From Congeria kusceri (lineage: Eukaryota > Mollusca > Bivalvia > Myida > Dreissenidae): a DNA stretch of 64,000 bases. The translations under genes were made by a program, and so were the position numbers. Below, in pieces: positions 36,030 to 49,146 of the stretch. Within the stretch, counting starts at the first letter, position 1. Each line of letters starts with the position of its first letter. The stretch covers positions 25,428,851-25,492,850 of the forward strand of contig CM051029.1 in the NCBI GenBank assembly GCA_027627225.1. Reading direction: 5' to 3'. The notes under the pieces are model-generated. The model did no database searches. It saw nothing but the letters and a program-made list of their open reading frames with translations, and had not been told where the DNA came from.

Positions 36030-36960
36030 AATGTTGTTAACTGTAGCCGAAGGGAACTTCAACATAGTTTTCCGTCCCAAACGGGCTGATTTTAGTTTTT
36101 CAGGTGTTCTGCATTGGCATGAGGAGGGAATGGGAGGTTTCGTGGCCGAGTGTGCCGGCTCCCTGGGCGACCCAGAAGGTTCTCCGTTGCATGCGGGCTT
36201 GGGATCGGCTCCGTCACCCGTATGGCTTTCTGTGTGGGGGGGGGGGGGAAGGAATTTTTATCTTTGCGTTTGACTTTGGGTATAGACTCTTGGCTCCTAA
36301 GGAACCTTGAGTCTATTTTATTACATATACAGGTCTTGACTTGACACCCAGTGGACACGTTGCTGTTGCTGGTCCTTAAATATCTCAGTTACCAAGTCAA
36401 TGAGCTCACTGACATGGATGGGGCGATATTTTTTACCTTTACCTGTATGGTTTTTGATACTTATAAATGAATCCCCTGTATTAGTTACTAATACTGTCGT
36501 TTGGATCAGGGGAATTCATGGGGGAGGTCTGGGTGTCGACCATACGGGGGCGGTTAGGGGGGGGGCACTAACCATGGGTTCCTCCTCAATCCCGCACACA
36601 TCCGATATAGACAGCTGCGAGTAAATGCTGCTGTGCACTGACACCAGGGAGTCGTGTCCTGTAACATTCAATACGGAGTTGTCCGGAATGGTCGAACAAC
36701 TCTCCGTAGGATAGGACAGGGCGGAGGACCCCCTGAGACCACTAGGAGAGTGCCCGGGGGGAGTAATACAGTCTGTTTGGATGGGGGAGACTGGGGGTGT
36801 GTGTTTATCACTTCGAGCAGCAACCGGATCTGTATTTAAACAAGTAGCACTTATAGGTCTCGCTACAGGGGGGCTGCGGGGGGGAGGATGCTTTCTCCTT
36901 ATCCCCCACAGGAGCGCAAGATTTATTTATGGAGGCCAATACCGTATCATGCTTAGAAGT
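36030..36960 (-). pseudogene. LINE copy 1: decayed ORF1 C-terminal region
   Basis: Between the zinc knuckles and the endonuclease the minus strand shows short frames rich in Pro, Ser and Thr, interrupted by stops and homopolymer runs (for example the G-run at 36235-36248). The position fits the ORF1 C-terminal tail. No recognisable motif remains. Confidence 0.5.
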
Positions 36961-37335
36961 TGACATTAAGGTTTTGCTCGGAGGTTGGGCACTCTCTTCG
37001 TGGTAGCTACTGACAGTGCATTTAATCGCGACTCCGCCTCAGACCAGTTCGCCCCGTAGATATTGCAATAAGAGGCTACCTGGGCAGCTCTTTTATAGGC
37101 GGGGCATCCCTGGTAAGAGGCAGAGTGTTGATGGCACAGTGGTGAGTTCTAGCAGTGCAATTTCTGGGCGCACAAAAGAGACCGGCACACCGTACACAAA
37201 CTTCTGTTTTTGAGCATTCAGCACTGCCAGCCATATGACCAAAAATCTGACATTTGAAGCACCACGGTGGAAATAGCAGTTTAAAGGAGAGAAATACGAC
37301 AAATTTACCTAAAACGGATTGACCTACTTCAATTG
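36960..37335 (-). pseudogene. LINE copy 1: ORF1 with CCHC zinc knuckles, 5'-truncated
   Basis: The minus-strand frame from about 37335 reads VGQSVLGKFVVFLSFKLLF, then WCFKCQIFGHMAGSAEC (first knuckle, around 37265-37210), CVRCAGLFC and, after a frameshift near 37145, CHQHSASYQGCPAYKRAAQ. This spacing is typical of I-type ORF1 nucleic-acid-binding proteins. A stop lies just upstream, so the N-terminal part is missing. Downstream (36960-36030) the sequence is G-rich on the plus strand and only scraps of frame remain. Confidence 0.75.
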
Positions 37336-37589
37336 GGTGTTAGTGACTGTTGACCAATCAGAAACAAGCATGTTTCTGAAGGTCACAACACGTGTATAAT
37401 GTGTTGTTTACTATAGAAAAGGAAGTGGTTTACCAAAACTTAATAAAAAAAGACACTTTTAGATGGAAATATTAAATGTTTAGAGTATTTCTATTATTTA
37501 TAATTATTGAGTTGCCGAAGTTATTCAATTCCCTTAATATGTCGGGAAAGTTATATATATATAACTTTGAAGTGTGGGTGCAGTGCTAA

Positions 37590-40500
37590 TAATAAAAATC
37601 TATGCTCAAGGATAGCCAAATTTGTAAAACTGTTCAGATACTTTCATAAAACACAATATACTCATGTAAAAAACTGAATTGTGTTATAAGACTTTATACA
37701 AACAAATACTCTGCCTATTTAACACTATAGAATATAATAATATGTAATAATAATATTGAGAGATTTCTTACATTTCACATAAAAGCACAATGTTCTTGTA
37801 TAATTCAACAAATACCAAGGTATACACACTTTGAAGGGGAGCAATTCTGCAATAACCTTTCATTAGTCAACAGAAGTTACTTCCCTTATACAATTATATT
37901 ACACCGTAAAACTGCCAGCTAACCAAGGTTTAATCGATTTGTCTCCCTTTACTTGTATAAAGGATATCTTGAGAGACATAACAGTAGAAATATATATTAT
38001 GAGAATTTGTAATAGACTATTCTATTTGTAAATATGTTGTATATGTAGGCAATAGGACTGAATAAGTATAGCTTTCTTTGCAACAGGGGAAAAAATACAG
38101 GAAACCCCCCCCCCCCCCCGAGTTTAACCTATACTAATATGGGAAAGTGGAGATTGGAAGAAATAGCCCCAACTAGAATAAAAGTTAAATGGAGGGAACA
38201 CATAATTTTATGTGAATCACCTTTTTCGTGGACCCGTTATGCAGCAAATGCTGCATCGGAGTTGTTGGAGTCTTGCTTACTTAGAGATCTGGGTAAATTT
38301 TGGTAACAATTACCATATACTATATGTCGTATTTAATTTAAATACGCATGTGGCGGTATTTACAATAACGACTATAAACAATGTTAATTATTTCTAGATC
38401 ACTAGGTGGTTCAGCAATGTTTTACAATATCAGTATAATTTGTATGTCTTTCATATGAAAATATAGAAAATACCGGTATTTATTATAAAGTTCAAGTAGT
38501 AGTACTTGAATATACAGTGTTAAATGAACTATTTAATTAATAGGAGGTAAAATAATAAAAGACTGATAAAGTAGCTTGCATCTGCAAATATTTGTTGTTG
38601 GTATGTAATAGTTTTCTTTATAATTGTTATATTTATTTTAATGATGGATGTTACAATTGCATGACATGCCTTTAACTAATGCTGAACTCTTGTAGACAGG
38701 GAATGTAAGTTATTGCTCCAACCTGAGACTCTGTCTTTTGAGTTTTATGCAAAATTAGTGGGCTATTTAGTGGAGTGTAGCCTACCCCAGGGTGACAATT
38801 TAAGAAAATGAACAAACATAACAGGATGAGAATCCAATATACAGTAAAATTTAGGATGAAACATTACATCCTTCCGGCACTATCAAACGGCTTACTTTTT
38901 AGGGCCTTCAAAACTAACACAAATAAAACAAGATATAACTAATAAGAGGAACTGTCTTGGCTGTACAAATATATACAGATAAAAGAAAATCAAGCTGGGC
39001 TGCACATGAAAGGAAGACTTTGTCTCGTTCGTGATTATTAAAAGAGGGGATAGCTCCGGTACCGCCGGTAGTGCTTGAATGGTATTTTGAGATATTGGGA
39101 CCAGGGGGGCCCACAGGTTTACATGATTTACATAGATAGGGACACTTAAGAGGTAGTTTGACACAATTAGTTAAAATGTGGATAATCACTACTATGAAAA
39201 CGTTATTTATTAAAGAATATGCAAATTACTGCATTAAGAATAACTGCTGTGTGTCACAATATGTAATAGCACACAGAAATAATGGCAAATCTTATCATTA
39301 TTAACAATATGATCAAAATACTTGCCAAAAGATAAAGAAACTTTCTACCCAAGTGGGTTAAAACAATATATAGTACACGTTAAAAAATTGACAACTGGGT
39401 CCCCCCATATTATATAAAATCTGCAATAAAATGGGGTTTATTAATACTTGACAATAGTAAATGGGGAAAACTGCTCAACTAAGAAATGGCTTAAAATAAG
39501 GAATCCTTGGTCAATCAGTTTGGCCAAGGTTGAGGGAGGGCTCCGTTAAGCAACAGAGACATATATAACAGGAAATTTAAATTAAAATATGCGTCACTAT
39601 CTTCCTGTGCGCCCGGCCCAGCACGGCTCATGGAAAACCACGGAGGAAAATGGGGGAAAAATGAAAGGAAATAGGGGGACAAAGGAAAGGAAATAGGGGG
39701 ACCCCTGCAGCTTTAGAACATTGTTTATTGTTTCATTGAAAACAATAATTTACAAATTAAGATAAAATGGCATATATTTGTAAATTTGCCTGAGGTCCAG
39801 GAGGTATAAATTAAATGATCAATATAAGTGTGCACAATTTATGGGCACAAGGTAGTGAAATGTCACAAATGGCATTCCTATTACCTTATAGTACAGGCAA
39901 ATATATTTATATATAACTTAAAGGTGCAGTATTGTTAAAAATTGACAAAGCCAGTTATATACAATCAAAACACTGGCTGGGTTTAACCCTCTGAATGCTC
40001 TACTGAGCATTGTCTATTATTGTCCCAGTGTACTAGATAATACAAGTGGTTTGTTAAGAGTTCTCTCCCATGATGGGAAGATGTAGAGATGAATAATGAA
40101 TTTGGACAGGCAGGAATGATCTGCCCTTCAGTGGGCTAAAAATCACTAAATCCCAACATATATGGGATTGTAATGTACAAAAAAAGGAACATTAGTGTAT
40201 GAACACACTGGAAGACAATAAATAGATGTAAATATTGCTAGAAAGGTAATAATTAGAGCACTGTACAGTTTAAAGCTGTTCAGTGATATAAGTAAATGAT
40301 TGAACGACTTAAATTTACCCAGATATGGGAAAATGTCTATTAAATTTAAGATTTTAATATAGAATGTGTTCTTATTAGGCTGCCGGTCCCCTATTTGTAT
40401 TTTATCTGTAATCTGGCAATCCACAAGATATGTTGCCAGAGATTTGTAAACTGGCAATTTGTTCTTGCCAGTAGGATTAAAAATATTTTTAAAGGTAAAA

Positions 40501-41515
40501 TGTGTGTTTAAGTTTGAAAAAGTGGTTTTAAGCTGTTCTCTCTGTGTATAGAACTGGGGGCATTGTGTCAGCAGGCGGTCGGCTGTAAAGGGGATCCCAC
40601 ATTGAGGACAGAGAGGGTCTAGCTTTAAAATATACCTTCCCGCACTAGCAGGCAATAGACTGGTCCCCATCTTCAGTCGGCTGATGCATTTGTCAATCAT
40701 GATGTTAGTAGAAAATTGATGCGGCCGACTGAAGGTTTTCTGGCAATTGAGAACGGGGCTTTGTATGGAGTGTTAGCAGGTGGCATGTTGTTCCACTCAC
40801 GCATAACATAGGCCTTGGCCCGGGAGTATATTTCTGTGGGGGCTAGTGGGACCCCTATATTGACCGAAATCCCTTTTGAGGCCCTCCTTAGCCTCCCTGT
40901 CCAACTGGTCATTCCCCGGGATGTCGACATGTGCTGGGCACCAAACTAAGGTTACCTGTAAAGATTTGTCTACGCACTTTTGATTCAGTTCCAAAATTTC
41001 ATTTAAAATACCAGGCCTAGACCTGCTATTCTATTTTAGATGGACTCAGTTGGCTTCTTAACTATCCAGCACATTGCAAAGCTAATTGCCAAAGTTCCGC
41101 CGAATATATAGAAAGATTGTTGCTGAGTCTGAATGTTCTTACAATAGTTTTGGAGGTAATTACGAATGAGTTGGCTACCAAGCCAGAGTCTGTATAAATT
41201 TTTAAATGCTCAGCCGTCTGTGTAATTTTTTAAATGCTCAGCATACTGAATATTAATATAATTGAGAGCTTCTGACCTCACGAGCTGCGGAGAGTCAGAT
41301 TTCGTTACTATTGTAGATATATAGTTTTCGACATCAGGGGAATGAAGCAGCCAGGGGTGGTGTGGGGGGGGGGGGGTCGGAGGGATCCAGGTCTGCCAGA
41401 GCAACCACCTTAAGACCGACCTCCTCCACCAGGGTCCCGGTGCTTTCCCCAAATGGGAGGGCAACATGCTTCTTTTTAAGCTCCCCGCCCCTGATTCAAG
41501 CCAGAAATATATTGG
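37590..41515 (-). mobile_element. LINE copy 2, truncated with an internal deletion
   Basis: A second copy of the same LINE in the same orientation. It keeps the RNase H region (frames around 41290-40760 with broken register), the finger CPQCGIPFTADRLLTQC at about 40625-40575 and the shared 3' region. At 41490, sequence equivalent to the end of RT (ccccgcccctgatt) joins directly to sequence equivalent to 34650 of copy 1 (attcaagccagaaatata). About 1.2 kb of RT is therefore gone. Endonuclease and ORF1 are absent. The finger has His replaced by Arg (TADRLL). Confidence 0.85.
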
Positions 41516-41952
41516 TATAGGTATCTGGAACAATGCCTTAAATAGTGTTATAAGGCCATTTTAATTATCTAACAAAGGTGTGTTAAAGAAATAAAACCAC
41601 TGGGTCAAAGTGTTTTATATACAAAAATAACGTTCTGATAACTATACGGTGAACAAGATGTCTTTGAATTGTCAAATATTTGTTCCATGTAGTGTATATG
41701 GAACTTTATAGAAGTAATCTTATGCTTATGATATACAGTACACTAAGAAACACATTTAAATATTACATGATGTAGATGTAGGTTTTAATGAAAAGGTGTA
41801 TTTTAAGACATATATATGAATGTTAAGAGTAGAGAATTTATAATTGTTACCTGGCCCTTTTTTGTATAATGTTAAAATGTTAAAAAGGTAGGTGTGGGGT
41901 TCGTTAAAAGTAACACTGAAGAACACTTCAGGAGTTATGTATTCTAATTTAT

Positions 41953-42382
41953 TCACTGTTCATATATATGTCTGATATCACGAATATCACGAGTATACTG
42001 GATATCACTAACTTGACTAAGACATTCGATATCACTGTGACAATAGGTATCACGGAGACAACCTGAAAGAAATATAAACAACACAAATAATAAATTTCCA
42101 CATTATATGGAATATAGAATACGTAGCTATTTATGAATAAGCATATTATATGTATTTTAAGAACATATCATACACATAACATACATTATTTAATATATAT
42201 CAAAATAGAGTATTTTGACGTCATCCAGTGGCTTAACATCATATAAATGAAACCTAAACGAATATTTAAAATAATATAAAACACAAGACAATGACACAAC
42301 AATAATACATATATACCTTTTATGGAAAGGTTGCTTACAGCCTCGCAATCGCAGTCGCTCTCTCCTGTTGTGACCGTTAGAA
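41953..42382 (-). CDS. Possible last two exons of a small Cys-rich protein (hypothetical)
   Basis: On the minus strand, atttgcag precedes an exon at 42382-42317 (66 bp, donor AAAAG|gtatat). ttctttcag precedes a terminal exon at 42062-41953. Joined in frame (G|GT) they read LTVTTGESDCDCEAVSNLS, then IKGCLRDTYCHSDIECLS and on to TGA at 41955-41953, overlapped by AATAAA. Five cysteines occur in under 30 residues. An ATG at 42643 starts a signal-like MSVGSLTVYLIVWV, but its frame hits TGA just before a gttggt donor, so it does not splice cleanly. The C-x-C...C...SDI pattern loosely recalls TIMP/NTR proteins; this is too weak to assign. It could be chance. Confidence 0.3.
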
Positions 42383-42399
42383 CTGCAAATTAAGTGCAT

Positions 42400-44680
42400 G
42401 TGTATAAATATATGGAATATGTGATATTAAAATAGATCCAAGGACAAATATGTCTGCCAGGCTATTTCCCAAAGTACATTATTGACTTCTGAGAATTTCA
42501 ATCAAATCCAAAGTTTACTTGCACAACAGTGGCAAATAAAATACACATAACTCATTTTAACAATGCATCCTAATAATACAATTATACCAACCTCAGAAAT
42601 CAACCCACACAATTAAATAAACAGTCAGTGAACCAACTGACATCTTTTCATGAAGAAATCCTGCTGCCAACTGAATAGAGCGGAAAACTTAATCCAAGGG
42701 TAGATAATCAAAATTGAACTAAAACCAATATATACAAGAAAGAGAAAAGGTTAAAAACAACCATACAATATCCAAGGACAGACAACTTTGGAGAAGACCA
42801 TTTCTTGTATCAGTTACATAATTCTCTGTTTAAAAGAGCAAATAATAATTGAAACTGAGATATGTTGCAATATATGCAACATGAATAACATTAATACAGT
42901 AGATTCCACTTAACTTAATATCGGATAATTGAATATTTCACTTAATTGAATCGAGATTGAAAACACCAAACCGTTTGCATTCATTCCCATTGTAAAAACT
43001 CCGCCTAATCTGATAGAAAATATGGTGTCCTCCGGTTAATTCAATAGCCAATTATCAGTTGTAGGAGTATGTGTATGAATGTGTATGTACATTTGTACTG
43101 CACAATATTGGTGTTGTGCGATAATAGAGAAGAATAATAGATTTTGACATTTGTTCACACATGCCGACAGGGAATATAGCCTTCAATGCTCCAACATGAG
43201 ACCCTGTCGGTTGAAGTATGCATAAAAGAAGGTTCTAGGCAGCTTTTACTAACAATATCCAATGTGATTATAAGATTTCTGGTTCCCCACCTCGGTGGCT
43301 GTTAAAAAGAACAGTAGTAAAAAGTGTTACGCGCTACGGACACATTTTTAGAGCCACAGTAAAAGTACTAAACTGTTAAAAATAACAAAACAACATATTT
43401 ACACCACAAATATGTATTTATACTGACATAATAAAAAATGTACCGGGTAGGGTATAAAACTTAAATGGCGGATAAGAATATAGGATGGTAGGCGGATTTT
43501 AAGAGTGTGGAGGGACGCAAGATGGCATGGTGGATGTAGAGACCAGGGTTTCGAGGGGATGCCATCGAGATAATAGGGAGAATGGAAAACAACAACATAA
43601 TTAATACAGTAAAAAGTGAGATAAAATAAAGAACCAGGTCAGGGTGTAAAAGTGCTTCTATGTGATAAGGTCCACACAAATTGAATGCACTATAATCAAG
43701 GCACATTAATAATTAAGAACAAAATATTGTGTCAAATACACAATATATGTATGTAGCCATTAAGAAACAAGATATGTGCATTTAAAACTATTCTGCTCAC
43801 AAATAGACTACTCTATTATAGTTAAAACAATGAATTGGCCCGTCCTTTCATATACTTTAAAAACTGCTTTAAGGCCGGGTTTAATTAAAACTCAGACAAT
43901 TGGTAAGTACACTAATGTGTTTATTGGAAAAAAAGTTCTTAAAATAACGAAACCGAAGTCAACCAGGTTGGCTTTGGTCGGAAAGGCCTGGGCACTTCAC
44001 CGCATGAATTAAAAGAAAAGAGCAATACATAGGAGTGATGGCATCCCCCCCCCCCCCCAACCATCACGGCTCAGTGAATGTAGACTATGGGCAGCCTGTG
44101 TGTCCTAGATAGAGGACATGGGGTGTTGCTGTGCTGATCTCCCTTGGATGGTATAAGGGATAAAATGGAGTATTGACATGCATACAAAATATTGAAGGGC
44201 AGGAGTAGTCTCCCTTTTACTGTAAAACAGTTGTATTGAGTAAAACCAGGTAAATTAAACCTTTTAGGGTTATTTCCCTTTAACTGTAAATTTAGTAGTA
44301 AACTGAATATTATCCCCAATGGAAGGGAAAAAATGTATTTTAGGGTAAAAATGATGTTCTTTACCCAATGTAACTAGTTATATGTTGAATAAACATGCAG
44401 ATGGGATTAATAGGGCAAAATACTGCCAAAATGGTAAATAAATTTTAATATATATGCAAAGGAAGTACAAAATGAGGTAAAATATCCTTGGGAAGGTAAT
44501 ATATGTTGCAAACACTCTCTTTTCGTGGGTTTAACTATACTTCTGAAGATATTAGAGGGTTTAAAACCCAATAACAGGGGAAAAGGTGTCTATATAACAA
44601 TATACACAAAATATTATAGTCAATATATAAGTAGTTTTAGTCATTTATCATGTATGTAAAATATTGGTTAGACACAGAAC
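42400..44680. other. AT-rich stretch without an assigned gene
   Basis: No supported coding region. 43158-43220 has an inverted pair (cgacaggg and ccctgtcgg) around a cattc/aatgctcc segment, similar to one at 38690-38735. 44043-44060 is a C-run of about 14. 44080-44680 may be the 3' flank of the LINE remnant that follows, on the minus strand. Confidence 0.5.
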
Positions 44681-44683
44681 TAT

Positions 44684-45740
44684 TTACGGCAAGAGGCTCG
44701 AGTCCCTTGCTAGGGGTTGATGCCTGGCTAAGTGTCCTGTGTGGGGAAAGACTTGGTAACACAACAGGCCGCCAATAGATAATGAAATTTTGTCGGTGAT
44801 CGGACAGTCCAAGAGATAGGTGGCAAGGGCTCTGTTCTCGAGTCCCTTGTTTGGCTCACCAGGGTTCAAAATGGTATTAAAATTGAAAGGAACAGCATTT
44901 TCAGTTAAATGCTGTTTAAAAGTTGCTCTTGGACTGTCAAACTTGGGGCATTCCAGCAGCAGATGACCAGCAGTGAAAGGTTTCCCGCACTGGGTGCAAT
45001 TGGGATCAAGTCCCAAAACATACTTACCGAAATTACCCGACAAAAGTGTTGCACCCATTCTCAGGCGTGTTATGCACCTATCCAGTACATGACATTACTG
45101 GTGGAATAAACATCTGGGCGCCTGAGAACCTTGGAGGATCTATCAAATGTATGGCCATATGCAGACGCACTGGGGGTCAGCTTGTGCCACTCCCCAAGTA
45201 CAAATGCTCTGGCCAGTGAATAGACCTCCGGGTGCTAGTGGTACTCCCACATCCACCACTGGTCTATTGAGGCCCTCCTTTGCCCGACCCCCCTGTGCCT
45301 TTGCCCCCCCCCCGCCCCATCTCATTACCGGCAATGTCGACATGTGCTGGACACCAAGCTAAAGTGACTTCTAATGACTTGTCTAGGCAATGTGTATGTA
45401 AAGCCAAAATTTCTTGTAAAAGATCAGGCCTAGATCTGCTATTCCCTAATTTCAGAGACTTAAGAGATGATTATGAGTCAGAGAGAAAAGCAGTTTTAGC
45501 TGGTTTATTAACTAAGATCCAGCACAAAGTGTACTTAATTGCCAAAAGTTCGGCCGAATAGATTGATAAATTGTTGCTGAGCCTATGTACTATTTTGATG
45601 TTTTTAGAAGGAATAACAAATGCGGAGGCTACTTATCCGAAGTTAGGGTCTTTTGAGCCGTCCGTGTAAATTTTCAGATGCTCAGCAAACTTTGCATTAA
45701 TAAAAAATCAGTTTCTGCATAACGAGGTACGGAGGGTCAG
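44684..45740 (-). pseudogene. LINE copy 3: divergent RNase H and finger remnant
   Basis: The minus strand reads MGATLLSGNFGKYVLGLDPN, then CTQCGKPFTAGHLLLEC, the same C-x2-C-x7-H-x4-C finger as copies 1 and 2 but from a clearly different subfamily. Higher coordinates (45330-45600) retain RNase H scraps equivalent to the AEH and WCPAHVD parts, with stops and homopolymer slips (the C-run at 45306-45316). No RT is present. Confidence 0.8.
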
Positions 45741-45759
45741 CTTTCGTTAACTTGTTATC

Positions 45760-48700
45760 ACTGAGACCTTATCGAGGCCAGCACGCCTCACGAAGTCCTT
45801 GGTACCAGCACTTATCGGGAAATAGATCACGTGACTGTGATATACCGTCAATAGATATTCCTACGCGCCAGATAACAACATATTCAAGAATGACACAGTA
45901 TAAACATGAAATACACGTCCACTTACCAGAGTTGTTTATCGGATGCAAACTTTGTGTTGTGTAGTTTAACAGAGCTTCTTTCTTAAGGCTGCAGAATTGC
46001 ATTTTTGTTTTTATACATATAATTATGTCATTGCATGGTTACCTTGCCACTATTGTGGGTCTATTTACATGTACGTTATTACTGCTTTGTATCGACCGTT
46101 TTCACGCTTAGCGAGTGTTCGCGGCGGCCATCTTGGAGGTACTACCTCTGTGTACAATAACAACAGTTACCGATTTCAGATAAATTCAACAAAATAGCTA
46201 ATTATCGTCCTATAATTGGCGGCCACAATCGTTCAAACAGAGATAAATACGGGTCAATCATACAGAATACCAGATATAATAACTACAAGTGTAAAAAATC
46301 GTGAATTGTTGGAAGAAAAAGGCTTGCATGGCTGTCAATCTCAATCTCCTGAGAGGCTGAGTGGCAAACGTTTAAAGAACACTGGAATATGTTCTGGCCA
46401 CATAAGCTTATGTATGTTGACAGTTATGATAAATAATATGTAGTTATTAATCGAAGTGTCATTGTCAATCTGTGAATGTGGGTGATAATTTCAGGACAAT
46501 GTCTCCCTATTTAAAAATTAGCAAAAAACAACTAACAAAACATTTTCTTTCAATAAAATGCTATAAATCGAACCTTTTCACGAAAATAACAACTGGAAAT
46601 TGGGTGTAAAAGTAAAGAATTCGTCCTTAAATTATTCTGATTTTCAATGCACCATGCAGCCATCTTGAAAAATTACGTCATCGGTAATCTCGCGGTAAAA
46701 CTTTTGTTTTGAAATAAATTTGCTGTTAGTGTATAAACAAACACAAATACACTTTAAATTGTTGGATTGTAACCTTTAACAAGTATAACAAAACAATAAT
46801 TTGAGTCTTCATTTATATTTACTCAAGCAGACGAAAGTGTAGACATTGACCCCCTAACGTCTACCGATAGCTGCAAGCTGATAAGAAAGTTATTTATATT
46901 TATGGTTTCAAATCATATTACTTCTTTAAATTCGAATGAATTAATTTATAACTTATTATTTTCTTAAAAAAACCAAAAATATGTTAGATGTTGACAATTA
47001 AGCATGAAATTCCGAAGATAAACAAATACCGCGAAAATAGAGATACCGCGAGAATACCGATGCGAAGTATAATACATATTTAACTACATTCTCCACAATC
47101 ACAGAATATTTGGATGTTTTCCAATAGCATAAAAAATAGCAGTTTAAATGGTGATAATAAATCTTTTCATTTATGTAGTTTGCTAAGTTATCAATGTATT
47201 GCTTCATTTTATTGTTTAGAAAAGATGTCGAAATTACTTGCCAGGGACCATCCAGACGCTCGCTTTTGATAAATAGGAGAATAGACCCACGGATGGACAA
47301 ACCGAGAATATAGCCACCAGTTTAATATTGAATAAAAAATTTCAGATGTTTGTGTGATGTTATTGATAATGATTGTGTGATCATAAATAAATAGTTTGAA
47401 TTGATGTTTTTGATAAATATAAATATGGTATTGATTTGAGCATGATCTTATAATTTGGTAATTGTAATGATATTATTACTAAACAAAGACAAATTACCTA
47501 TTTTCTCACAGCTTAATAAGGAATAGGGTAAATAAAATTAATTACACATATTAAAAGTGTCTACATGGCATCTTTCTTTGTACTCTACATTCTTGAGGTT
47601 TGGGGGTTACTGAATCTGAAATTTTGTTAATAATATAATACACATTCAAATGTTTGTTTGTTTGTTTGGATTTTAAGACTGCAGAGTTGTTTTCTATTAT
47701 ACATGTACATATAATTATGTTCTTCAATGTTTACATTCCACTACAGTGGGGTCCATTTACTTGTTTTCTTTAACAGTTTTTTTAACTGTTTTGCAGCAAC
47801 ATATTATGCTGCCATGTTCTGACAGTTTAAGGCTGCAGGATTGCATGTTTGTTTATATACAGATAATTATATTATTGAATGGTTACTTCACACTATTGTG
47901 GATCTATTTACATGTACCCATTTTATTAAATAGCCTTACTGCTGCTTTGCAGCAACCTTCTGTGCTGCCTTGTATTAACTGAAATGCTCTGACAGTTTAA
48001 GGCTGCAGAGCTTTCTAGTATTCAATGCAGTTGCATACACATGTCATAATCTTCTGATAGAATCTGACAGTTTAAGGCTGCAGAGCTGATCTTTCCTGTA
48101 GCAACTGTACACATGTATGTGTTATTTTATTGTTATCGCACACATAAATCATGTGGTCCTGTTTTCTTTTACTGTTTTTTGCAAATGAATTTAGAGTATA
48201 TGATGTTTTCACCTAAGTTAGGTTATGGTCTGTCAGTATAGAGCTGCAGAGCTTCACAGCTTGGCATACTAATCACTGCAACTTGTCCTATAATATTGTC
48301 GCACTACACTGACCTACTATGTACTTATTTCAATTTTAATTTCTTTTGTTTACTGCCTTCTATTTTATTTGTTTCTGAGGTATTCAGCAACTAATATTTT
48401 GCATATATTTCAGCCTCTGCTTGGAATTCACACCTTGTCACTTACAATCAAATATTTTGGTCGGAATGCTATTATTATTTTATTCAGATGCATTCATATG
48501 TAGTCCGTTATATGTTTTAATATCTTACATATACTATAGGTCAGTGTGTATATACATCTTAATTTCCCCCATATATTTGCTGTGATTATGCCAGAGCATA
48601 GTTTGTCAGTTTCATGTGGTATGCTTTTGTTTTTCGCCTCATCAGTATTAACAGTATATCTTTCGATTTAATGTCAGTAAGCTTGAGTTGGAGTCTTAAG

Positions 48701-49130
48701 CTACTGCTTCTGTATCAGTCTCACACATATAGCATTCCTTGCTAATTCAATTGCCATACTATGCTCATTCTTCTCAGCAATGTGCATTTGTATTCCTTTA
48801 CACAGGTAATTTTGCAATTCTTTCGTTGCATAGCCACATCTCTTCATCAAACAACACTTAGTTTATGCTTTGTAGCACATGCAGTTTTTGCCTTGTAGCA
48901 CATGCATAACATGTTTCTTCATTTTCTTTACAACTTCATTTTCATTTTTTGGGGGGGATTGCTTTTAATGCTTTTGTTTGTTATCTCTCTACATTTTTGT
49001 GCTAAGTCGTAAATGCGGGTTGCTATGTACACCAGCCTAAATGATCTGTGTCAGTATTACGATTTTTCTTCTAATATCACTTACGTTTTAACCCCCGAAC
49101 ACTTGTCTCGTGTCGGTCTTCATGGGCGGC
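45760..49130. other. Unassigned DNA with degenerate repeats
   Basis: No supported gene. Diverged repeats with aaggctgcag, agataattat and ctattgtggrtctatttacatg occur at 45985-46080, 47680-47765 and 47825-47920, with shorter ggctgcagag echoes at 48000, 48075 and 48240. 46123-46134 has ggcggccatctt, the complement of a YY1-like AAGATGGCCGCC, in a locally CpG-richer patch. Otherwise AT-rich and silent. Confidence 0.5.
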
Positions 49131-49146
49131 GGTCGGTTCCCTTTGT

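Larger units (their letters stand above)
30066..37335 (-). mobile_element. LINE copy 1, RNase H-bearing non-LTR retrotransposon, 5'-truncated and broken
   Basis: On the minus strand, in order: ORF1 zinc knuckles (37335-36960), APE-type endonuclease (36016-35247), linker, reverse transcriptase (34723-33251), RNase H (33224-32679), a C-terminal Cys/His finger (32588-32403) and a long 3' region. APE, RT and RNase H plus a CCHC ORF1 place it in the I-type group of LINEs (inferred). Breaks visible: ORF1 cut at its 5' end, a frameshift in ORF1, a 17-bp tandem duplication in the endonuclease, a TAA in the linker, a frame change before RT and one at a G-run after RT. Confidence 0.9.

Noticed and set aside
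46216..46443. Plus-strand frame beginning AATIVQTEINTG after a CpG-richer patch with a YY1-like motif
   Set aside because: No ATG (it opens with TTG), no splice context, no recognised domain; suggestive but not enough for a gene call.
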